A stretch of 64,000 nt of DNA from Antedon mediterranea. Taxonomy: Eukaryota; Echinodermata; Crinoidea; Comatulida; Antedonidae. The position numbers were made by a program, and so were the translations under genes. The notes beneath the pieces were generated by a model. The model was not told the origin of the DNA. It worked only from the letters and a program-made list of their open reading frames with translations, and searched no databases. Where the stretch lies: contig NC_092670.1 of assembly GCF_964355755.1 (NCBI RefSeq), positions 35,141,795 through 35,205,794 on the forward strand. The letters are read 5' to 3'. Position 1 is the stretch's first letter. Each line of letters opens with the position of its first letter. Below, in pieces: positions 35,501 to 47,500 of this stretch.

Positions 35501-38500
35501 TATTAATACATGATAATTCAAAAACAAATCACTGTACCACGCTTGTAAAATATTCATACGCCAAGACCTCGTGTGTCGTCTCTCTGGCCGGCTCGATTTT
35601 CTCCACAGCCTGGAAATCGTGATTTTTCAACGAATTCTAACTTCGCGTAGAATTAATCAATTTTTACGATTTGAAATTGCTGATATATCACTTTTTCTTT
35701 TTATTCATGGTTAAACAAATGATATTACTATTATTTTATAGAAAAACACATTTTCAAACATTCAGTCACTTCATTTGACCATGAGAGAGTAATTTGATCG
35801 GACACATTTCCCAGTGATTTATTGACACTTTGTAAGGTCGCGCGGCCTATTCTTTTGATGTGTAATGCGATTAGATCGATTAGACTCAGGCAAAACCTGG
35901 TTTCAGTACCCGTCTAAAGCATCATTTGACGGGTAGAGTGGTAAGAGGGAAAGTTTCGGCATGCATCTGTGTAAAATGGATATTTTTTTTTAGTTTTTTT
36001 TTGTAACTAGCTGCTCCTAAATCCACAAATTACAATGCAAAAAAAATAGGACATTTAGGTTACGTTCACCCATTAATTTCACCATATTTAGGCCCTTAAA
36101 TTTGTGTGCTACTTGCTTCTTTACATAATTGTTTAGAACAACAAAGTTATTAGATAAACAAAACAGCTGTTATCGTCTACGATAAACAGGTGGATGGAAA
36201 CATGCAGTAAATCAAATATTTCACATTATCAACTGTATTATTGCATTGCTGTGAGTGAACATTCAAAACATCAGTCGGTGGTGTCATGTGCTGCCTACGT
36301 AACCAATCAGCTCGTGGAAAATACATTAATACAACTTTCATTCCAATATAAACATTTTTTTTTCAAATTCGGTCTTTATTAACCTTTTTATCTCTGTGGA
36401 TAAATATTGTTTGTGATAACATTTTCTAGTAAACTGGATTTATCGTGTAATGATATTTATTTGTATAGGTTTCCATCAATCAACCAATCGGTTTATATAG
36501 CGCCATTCCAACAGTCATTGCTCATGGCGCTCCATGTTTTAGGGCAAACTGAAAATAATAATAATAATGTGTTGGGGCCTGTTTTCTTTTGCACATTATT
36601 GAATAAACTGTTTATTTTAAAATTGTAAAATTTATTAAAAAATATATTTTTATAACAACCAAATTTCTGCTTAATTTGTGCTTCCAAGAAAAATGTTTAA
36701 ATGTTGATGAAAAAATGGTTACTATTACCCTATTAGACAATGTTCTCAAAGATGCTACAGCAGTAGCAGCATGGTTAATAACAAAGAGTTTTTTTGCAGC
36801 AGAAACAGGCTCTTGGACATGATGCCTTGTCTAGTCCCTCGATAGCGAACTGCCCCTTTGCAAAAAAGCCGTATACGGATCGTATACGATTTTACTGTTT
36901 ACATTATTTCCACTCTGTTGCTCCACAAAGAGTTGGCGTTGTATACTTTACCATACGTAACGTATACGTTGTTTATTCGTGATAAGAATATCGTATACGG
37001 GACGTATACAAATCATACGAACAAACTAGGCCATTTTATAAATTATAATAGCAGTAATGAGTAGAATAGAGCTAAATAAAACATTTAAATTGTCATTACA
37101 ACAAATACGTACGTAGGCTCTGGCCTAGCTAGCATGCATGCACCAGCCATAGGCCTAGTCTAGTAGTATTATTAGTAAGTAGTAGTACATAAGATCATAT
37201 TTATTTCTATATTTGTTAGATAGCCTAGGCTACCGATAAAATTCAAACAACGTTTTTCGCAAGTAAATAAAGTACGCTAAACAGGTATACTACTAGGTAG
37301 GCCTAGAAAAAACAAGGGGCCATTTTCACAAATCGACGATGTTGTTTGCAGTTTTCCTTTATAAAATATGACAGAGGTCAGTAAGTGCAGCCGCCGACGA
37401 CGACCGAGCGTCGCTCGGTTGCCTACAGTTCCAACTAGTGGTCGACTCGGCTCCCTGGTGGCCAATCATGCATGTCATCGGGTGAATCATCGGGTTCGTC
37501 GTTCTCAATTTGTCACGCCACGTGCGAGCTTTGGGTGGTCAAATTACATCGTTATGTTAAGCGATATTATTCCGCGACATGTGTTGTAGCAATGGAGATG
37601 GAGTAACAATAATTCGGCAAATAATGCCGAAGAGGAAAACCATGACCCAAAACAGAAGTGGGGTCATTGTATAATAATAATAATTATTATTTAACGATGA
37701 ATACATTCGGATTTTGAATATGAAGTCGATCACTTCCGCTGAGGGGAAAAAAAAAAAACACAATTAGTGTTACAATACAATTACAATTATACAATTATAT
37801 CGAATCTCAATTTATTCCCAGTAGCGAACAGATTGAATTGCTTTCATTTATCTCAGCGGTATTTCTGCTTGGTGATTAAGAAATCATAAAACATATCTTT
37901 CTTTATTTTCATGGTATTCCAATATGTTTAAAAAATAACTACCCTCAACTTTAAATAACAAATTAAATAAGTCTACTAAACATTGTTGATTTCCCATCGA
38001 CCCAACAATACCCCAACTATTTCATTAATAATTGTTTATTTGTAACAGTTTATTTGAAATCCTTGTCCTTTGTTAATTCAATTGTGTGACAATTAAATTA
38101 GATTGTACATGCTTATGCTGTATATTATGTAAAACTAAAAAGATGATTCATGGTAATATCAGATTCTTAAAAAAGATCAACACTTTGAATTCTCAAAATG
38201 TGTTCTATATCTTTATTTGAAGTTAGACTCGTACTACATTCATTAAAATGATAAACAAATAGCCGGCAGGCGTGTGTACAGAGGAGGCACAAAAAAACTA
38301 TTACCTACTAATATTGTACACATATTTTACACAGTTTTATTACATCCTTTTTTAAAGTAACACTAACAGTGCATATTCAATATTATAGTAAAACGTCAAT
38401 ACGTAGTTACGAGGCGGTATCAACTAGGCTCATAGTTGTTTACCACTCCACGCCAATGATATGAATAAAGCCCATCTTATTAAATAGTATCGCGCCCGCG

Positions 38501-41500
38501 CATATACAAAAAAAAGTTACAAAGGTTCACATATTTATATTAACGATTTTTTTTTTTAATTTACGAATTAAGTAATAAAAATAATTAAATACCGCTCGGC
38601 TTATCAATGATGGAGGCATAAAAATTGGGGCGTAGGGTACCATTTTACCAGGGAGAAGTAAAATAATTATTTAACAAACATTTAACTGGTTGGTTTTACT
38701 GCGTTCGCGTACAATTTATCATTTGGATTTTTTAAGTTGTAGGTTATGTTAAATTGTATTTATCAGTGACAACTCTAGGAAATTTACAGCAATTAGTTCT
38801 GTATGCCTAAAATAGTAAAATGCTCTAAATAAAAACGTCGGAGCTTCTTTTTTGTATTTCTGGCTGTTGAATGTTTTGTTGGCTGCAGTAGCTATATACT
38901 GCATATTCGATATATACAATTACAATATGCCTATAGCCTAGCTAGCTAGAAGTCATCGAATTTACTATCTACTTGGGCCTACTGTAACTAGGCCTACATC
39001 CCATTTTTTTTTTCTATGGTGAGTTAAAACCCGTAGCCAAAAAATCAACAATGATGATTGAAAATGAATGAAATCTGATCCATCCATGTGATGCATGCAT
39101 GCAGCGCACATAACACAAGCACGTTTTGGGCAAATTTATTTGGATCATTCCATATATATAATAGGGAGCCACATGTATTCTACATTTTTATTAAATCGTA
39201 ATTTATGGATTTTACTTACTCGTTTTAAATTTAATATACTGCGGGCCCAATTTAATATTTATTTATTTATTTCCAAGTACATTAATATTATTTAAAGCAC
39301 TTTCAAATTAATAACAGCACATTTTGTGTGATTCACTTATTAATGGAACATACAAAAGGTAAAAAAATAGCAGAGGGGATAAACAAGGCAGAACAGCCTG
39401 GGTGGGTTTTTATGCTTGCTAGAAAAACAACGTCTAGTAAAATACAGCACCAATTTTTTTCATTCGCGAAAACTATGAACTAAATCATCATAGGGAATTT
39501 AATGTACATATACCGACTGAAAAAAAAACAAATTGTACACTAATTATTGAAGTCAAGATGCTCCTGCCATCGTAAACGTATGCTATCGTCGTCTTGTAAA
39601 AAGAGGGACAGTCCCTTTTCGCTTGGTAATACGATGCAGTTTGTATACACGCGTCGTCGTATACGGATCGTATAATTAGGAAATTGTTTATAAAGGATCG
39701 TATACGGTTCGTATATGTTTATTATGCGGGCAGGAACTTCCGAATTGACGTATACGTTTCGTATACGAAGTGGACTTCCTATACGAAACATATACGAAAC
39801 GTATGTAAATCGTATACGTTCGTATACGGTTTTTTTGCAAAGGGCATGGTCTTGATATGTAGGTTATTTTAGAAAATGTTTGCCATTTTAATTGATGTAC
39901 TAATAAGGTAATGCTGAACCGGAACTTAATTGTTAGTTTATACTCTCCAAAAACCCAATGTCTAGAACATCATCTAAAATTAAATTTGTTAATGTTCTAA
40001 ATTGTTTTCTGAACTTTTTAAATTTATGCTGAAATGACTCTCTCATGACCAACATCATAATTATGTAATTAATATTCATAATTGTTATGAATATTCATGG
40101 TATATGTTTGCACAGATCATCTTTATGTTATTAATTAATATGTCAATAATGTATACAGCTGCCATGTGACAATTGGTTATGGTTTAAACATACCATGCTG
40201 TTAAATTATGATATACACTCATGCAGCTGTGTGATAAATTTTATGTAATTAATATTCATAATTGTTATGAATATTCATGGGATATGTTTGCACAGATCAT
40301 CTTTATGTTATTAATTAATATGTCATTAATAATGTGACAATTGGTTATGGTTTAAACATACCATGCTGTTAAATTATGATATACACTCGTACAGTTGTGT
40401 GACAACTGACATATTAAAGTAAGGGCGATTTGAACATTATTATGCCATTGACTAGTAGTAGCATGTAGTCACATTGACACAACATAACAAAACATTAATA
40501 ATGTTAACTGAATAGAACATTAACAGGTGTCATCGCTATCGTGAATATGATGTTTAAATGCAAATTTGTATTAAGACTAAAACGATTTACATTTGCTCGC
40601 TGTTTTTTATAAAAATTACCAGTTTTCAAAATACATGGGCTATTAAAATATAAAGGAAACACCCTTCAAATCTCCTAAAAATCCTCATAATCTCTTCTAA
40701 ATAAATACCATTTTATGGAAATCTTCAAATATTTATTGACCTAGATGAACTACTTGGTATTTAATAGAAGAATTGTTGAATGTGTGTGTCATACAACGGC
40801 CACTATATAAGCCGTATTCATAGGAAATTCATGTGACATACAATTGCTCAAAGTTAAAATGTTAATACAATAAAATTACATAGAACAAAATTCTTAACTG
40901 ATTAATTGACTTAACAACGGTTATTAAAATGTCTAATTGAGTACGGAATAAAAGAATTAAGGAAGCGTTTTGTTCTACAACGTGTAGCCCTCAAATGCCT
41001 TCCAGATCTCAACCATTGAAAATCATTATAGAGCGGATGACTCTCATCTTTTATTATGGCAATGACCTATCATAGATTTTGACGTTACAAACATCATCAA
41101 ATCTAATGATCTGTTTAGTTATTCTGCACGCTTTATTTACTAAGCATTGAACATTCTTTAGGTCTGATTTTCTAAAACTACTGAACCATATCAGACAACC
41201 ATAAACTAAGACACTTTCCATTACCAACTTATTAAATAGACCTTATATTGTGTTGTCAACATTAAACGAGTTTAATTTTCTTAAAAAGTACAATCTAGAG
41301 TTACCCTTAGACATGATCGTTTTACAATGTGCACCCCAATTAAGCTTGTTGTCGATTACCATTCCAAGATATTTATTTTTGGAAACAATATCAATATCAA
41401 CTTCATTGATTTTTACCTGAACATAATCCGGTTGATTAGAACAATTTCGGAAGTCAACAATCATTTCTTTAGTTTTACTTTTGTTAATAACTAAACGATT

Positions 41501-44500
41501 ATCTACACACCATGTAATAAATGAATTCACTGAGTTTATATACAATGTCTCGTCATTCATATCAATTAAACCTAATAAGACTGTATCGTCGGCGTACTTA
41601 AAAAATAATGATGAGTAGATTTACAATGATTTTTATACAAAACATATGTTAATGGTGAGAGAACACAACCTTGTGGGAATCCGACATTAGTTATTTGTTT
41701 ATCCGAAAGAGTCCCCGATACTGACACGCTGTGTACTCTACTAATCCACGTTATAAGATAAGGATTTACGTTCATATCACTAAGTTTTATAATTAGAATG
41801 CTTTGTTGAAATGTATTAAATGCAGAGGAAAAATCTACAAAAGTTGCTCCAACATAACAACTCAAATTATCAACATGACTCTGAATCAAATGGATAAGTT
41901 TAAGAACAGCGTCACTTGTAATACAAATTGATGCATCCATCTTTCCCATTACGTTTTGTTTCTTAAATCAAACAGTTAGATATAATTCAAACAGATCAGT
42001 ATATTTATATTGCAAAACAGTTATTTGATCTATTGCACTCAGTTACTTTGAAAATTAGTTTCTTATACACGATTTTCATGCTATGGAAGCCATCTTGCAG
42101 AGATGACAAACAATTGTGAGCATAAAAAACAAAATAACATAGCATTTCAGGGGATTTTAGGACACCATGTAAATTAAAAAAATGTAAGATTGGCCTACAT
42201 CATTCATCATTTACTGTCTAAAAATAAAATCGAAAAAAAAACCACCACAGTGTATAAGCATAGGCACCATTACTGCACCGCAAGAATAAATGGTGGTGAT
42301 AAACGTGTGTATACAACATGAAGTAAGGTACCTTTCATATATTCTCATGGATAGGCAGACATAGTGTATTATGCATTTTTTAAATAAAAATTGTTCTAAC
42401 CAATGTTGTGTTATATTTTTAGCCCCCAGCTTACTCTCCATACAGTGTACCAGTTATGATGTCACATGCACCACCCCAGTATATGGCCTCTCAACCTCAG
42501 AGCTATGCATTCCATCAACCCTCTCCTGTAAGTAGACTTTTATCATAGACACATGATGTTATTTGCTATAGATCATAATTTAGCACTTATGGTATGATTG
42601 ATTGAAATATATATTTATACTGGGTAACCTCTTCAGTCAAGGACTGGTCTCCCAGAGGGCCCAGTTGGTGATCAGTGGCTGTGATGTACTAATACACCGG
42701 GGTAACCCCCTACTCGTCTCGAAAGATGTACTAGATGTGTACACTGGACCTACGGTTTATAGTCCTTATCCGAGAAGACTCGTTCTACCACCAGAACCAT
42801 GGAGTGAGTGAGCGTCGAACCCCTGTTGATGTTATGGCTACGTAATTACGGTTCCAGTGTCTTAACCGCTCGGCCACCCACTCACTCTTATGAGTTATGA
42901 TAGAAATTTGTCCAAGTTCATTAACATTATTTAGTGTCTGGGAAATTAATTATATCAGGTGTTAAATACATTGTATGTGTTCCCCTGATGATGGGAAACT
43001 TTCAGGAGGGTAGACGAAGAAGACTGTGGACAAAATATATGTCCCACTTGTCATGGTTTGTTTAATTAACGTCTCTACTTTTACGATTTTACGAATCCCA
43101 TGTTTTACGTACGCCTTTCAATCCTGTACCGTACATAAAATGAAGGTTCTACTGTAGATTGTTATACACATACCATTTGCACATACATTTATATACATGG
43201 TAGCAAAATATTAAAACTCCGTTTCCACTTGAACGCAACACAATAATGTAAATGTTCTGCAAATAATTTGACCAATCACAACGCGATGGATCATCCCTAT
43301 TGTGATTGGTCAACTCACTTTCGTTTGTGGCTTCATCATTGTGTTAGGTCCAAGTAAGAAAGTCAGGTTTGCAATTCATGCCCTTTCTCCCAGGAGTCTG
43401 TCTCCTAGTAATTGAAGATAGTTAAATTAAATGAACAAATGCTCTCTGTCTACACTATTAAACTAGTTTGACAAAAAAATGAGATATGCCCATATAAGGG
43501 TGTGAGTAAATATTAAATTTAACAACCTATCGTATGCAGATGATATGGTGCTTATATCGCCTTCTGCATCAGGGTTGCAACATCTAATTAAAATTTCTGA
43601 ATGCTTTGCGGCCAAAAATAATATTGTTTACAATGCTAAGAAATCATCTTGTATGATAATCTGTCCTAAGTCACGGAGGATTCAATTGAAACCTATTATT
43701 ACGATTAATGGCAAAAGCTTAGAATATGTGGACTCAACCACATATCTTGGTCATGTTATATCCTTGGATTTATGTGATGAGTTTGATATAAAGCGGCAAT
43801 ACAGATCTTTGTGTATCCAAGCCAACTCCTTGGTCAGAAAATTTAGTATGTGTTCTATCAATGTGAAATGTGTTTTATTTAGAAAATATTGTGTAAATAT
43901 GTATTGTGCTACATTATGGTGCAACTATAATCAAGGTACCTTGCGATCTCTCCAGGTATGCTACAATAATGGTTTAAGAATGTTGTTGCAAAGGCCTCGA
44001 CATTGCAGTGCCAACCTCATGTTTACGGAATGTAGAATTCCCTCTTTTTATGAATTGTTAAGAATATTAATATGGCCTGATGTGTAGACTTAATGCAAGC
44101 AAAAATATTTTAATCTCAACGATTATAAGCAATGTCTTAGCTAAGTCGAAGATGCTCTCCAGATGGAATGCCATCCTGAGATGAGCAGTAGTAATTTTGT
44201 TTATTTTATTTATTTTATTTATATGTAATTTACTTTCTATGGACCAGAGTTTCTGAAATAAAAGATTGAATTAATGAATGAATGAATAAGGACACGATGT
44301 CATCACTACCATATTTGGGCACGTCACTCTTTTATTGTCAAACTTTTTGATAGTGTAGACACAGCCTAATACTGGTATTTACTTTACACCATGTTGTAGT
44401 TCTTCTTATATAACTAACTGTCTGCAACCTGACCAATTGTTTTTTTTTCTCTTGGCATCACAGACAACTCCACAGTGGACCACACCACCTCCCAACCAGT

Positions 44501-47500
44501 GGCGACCGTGGCTACTTCCGCAGGTACAGAACATAATTTAAAGCTTAGATATTTTCAAATATTTTAATAAGCGTCAAGCAGTAAGCTTGTTCCCATTTGT
44601 ATTGTACACAACACAATAATATAAGCATAATGCAAGTGATTTGACCAATCACAATGTCATTGATCATCCAAGTGGTTACGTGTGATTGGTCAACTCATTT
44701 GCGTTGTTGTGCCTACGTTCTTGTGTTGTATCTGTTGGAACCAAGCTTACTGTGGCATTACTTCAAACAAAAGTTTACTATAAAATGTTATAGTGAGTGA
44801 AAATTAATTTTTAATGAAACATTTATATTTGAATAGTCAACAGCTGGCTCAAATCCAGGCCATCACGGTTTACCCCTGCATATGTTCTCACCAGCCACAC
44901 CTGGTTCTGATGTAATCTACTCTGCTGCCCCTCACTACCCCCAACCTGTTGAGGTTCAACAAGATATATCTGTTATGGACTCATCTCAATCAGAGGTGAG
45001 TGCTAAATTTATTTCATAATTGCAAGTCTACACAACAGTAGTTTCAAGTGGCAGACCCATGATTTTGAATGTGGATGTTGGAGGCTGAGGGAAAAGCCCT
45101 AGGACAGAAAAAATATATAATTATTTTGCATAATAATATTCTATATCTATGCGTTTCCATCTTGAATTCGGCCTATGGACAATTGTCCTTATCAGGGGTG
45201 GGTACTAAATATATTAGTTTGAAGGTGGATACAATATACTGCAGGGCGGTAAAATGGTTTTGTTTTACACTACCCTTGATAAGGTTAGGTTTTTATGCTG
45301 TGAAATTTTAAAGCATGACCCCTTCCCCCCTCCTTTGAAATATTTTATCAATTGGAGGTTGTAGTAATTTTGTGTGCGTTGTTCCCTAAGGGTAGTAGCA
45401 CGCATTAATATTAAATATAATTTTTAAAAATTTTTCTAATTTGCTATTTAAATTTGTTATCATCACCATGGTACCATCATCATCTTTTGATATTGATAGT
45501 GTTCGTACAAATCATTTTAACATGTTCTTTAGACTTATTTTACTTTTAATGATTTAATTGATTGCCATTTTGTTTGTTAAAGCTCTGTCTACACTATCAA
45601 ACTTTATGTGACAACAAAATGTGATGTGCCTAATTATATGGACATGATGTCATATTACTACCATATTTTGGCACATCACACTTTTTTTATCAAACAAGTT
45701 TGATAGTGTAGACAGTGCTTTAGATTTAATTTATTACAAAACATGTTTTTTCTTTGTTATTCATTTGTATACACCGTATATGACCAAGTATAATCCCATA
45801 CTTGAGTAATCCGTTCAGTAATTTAGAATGACAAGTTTTACCTAAATTTTATACCCATGCCTTCTTGTATTACTTGTTCATATACGGTAATTATATAAAA
45901 TCACCACTTCTCTTATCCCATTAATCTTAAATGTTATGTATGTTTATATCGTGATTCATTTTTAATTATTTGTGTCAATATTTTGTGTTTGTTAACTTTT
46001 TGCTTGTCATTTCCTAATCTATTGGTATTGTTTTGCACAATTATTTTCTATTTCACCTTGATTATTTTTGTTTTTATCGGTTTCATTTTGGTTTTTTTTT
46101 CCTCATTATAAACATTTTTGCTTTGTCAGCCGTAGTAGAAAATTCATCATTGAAAATGTTGCATTTGTGCAAAATCTGAATTTAGACTTTTGGACAAATC
46201 TTGCAGTCAAGTTTGGTTAAGAGGCACAGTTATTGATACATCTCCTATGTTATCCAAAATTGGGATAGTTTTTCGCACACTAGTTTATTGATATTAAATT
46301 TTGATTTGATATTTTTATTTCAACGCTAAAACATCCTTGTTTATCAATAGCCAACTGATCATTGTACAAAACTGTCATTGCTTTGACTCAAACTTATTAA
46401 AGCCGATTTTCCACTAAGCAAATTTGGACACGCGACTCGCAAGTGTATGCTTATTTATACACATGCTGCATACCCATGTTTCCATCTTCCAAATCCAACT
46501 CTGTGATGAATTGTTCCTTGAGTTTTTCTATTCTATTTTGCGAAGTCAAAAATTGCATTACCAATCACAGCTCAGGAAATGAGCTATGACGTGTTCATGA
46601 ATGGGAATCGAAAAGCTCAGCAGACACTCAATGAACATGAAAATCGCAGCTCTTTCATTTTGTAGTGGAAAGGTTAGCACTCTGTGAATTAAATGTTGGA
46701 TTCGAACAAAATTGCCTAGTGGAAAATTGGCTAACATCACTTTCTGGAGTTTATCTTTCACCTAGATACAATTACTGTAAATACTGTCAGATACTATGTT
46801 TAAGTTTTGTGATATTTTTAATTTGTTTTACTTACTCTGGTGTAAGACACAACAAAAGATCTGATGTATTGTAATTGCGCTAGGTGGAAGTGGGCAGATG
46901 TCAGCCACCTACAAAGTCTTCCATGCAGCCTAAAGGTTATTTTAAGGTCTTCCACCAATTTTAATACTCAAGGACATAGATCGAATAGGTTTTCTGCAAG
47001 CCAGCGTACGGCGCAATTGTCTGGACTTCAGTTTGTGGAGCTAAAGCCCTGGGTTAGTTTATGTGTATTTAGGAAATAGGTTGGCTATTTAAGAAGTAGA
47101 TCTCATGAATTATTTATGATTTCTTCTGGAGAGGTCGAGAAATAAAAATTACACACCCTGCCACCCTGTAAAATGATTATTATTATATTATTATTTTTAG
47201 TAATTTAATATTATGCAAAACTGTATCATTATGTGTTATTCTTCTCTTCTTTCCTCTTTCACTTCCTTCTGCTGCTTCTCAGCACCACCAAAGATTTGCT
47301 TTGATGTCATCTAATGGAACTCTCACCAGGGTGCCCTAATGACGATGGATCAAAGCTATCGTCACTATTCCAGTCAGCAACAACTGCATCATCAACATCC
47401 GGCCATCTACAATCGACCTTTTGTGCCAGAGATGGTGTACACTGGTGATCCGAACATGCCAGTTGTTCCAGGCTATCCACCAATAAAGTTTGCACCAAAG

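Noticed and set aside
43545-44087. 180-codon ORF as a host gene
   Set aside because: The YADD box upstream, the truncated reverse-transcriptase content and the GAAT tail identify a retrotransposon fragment.
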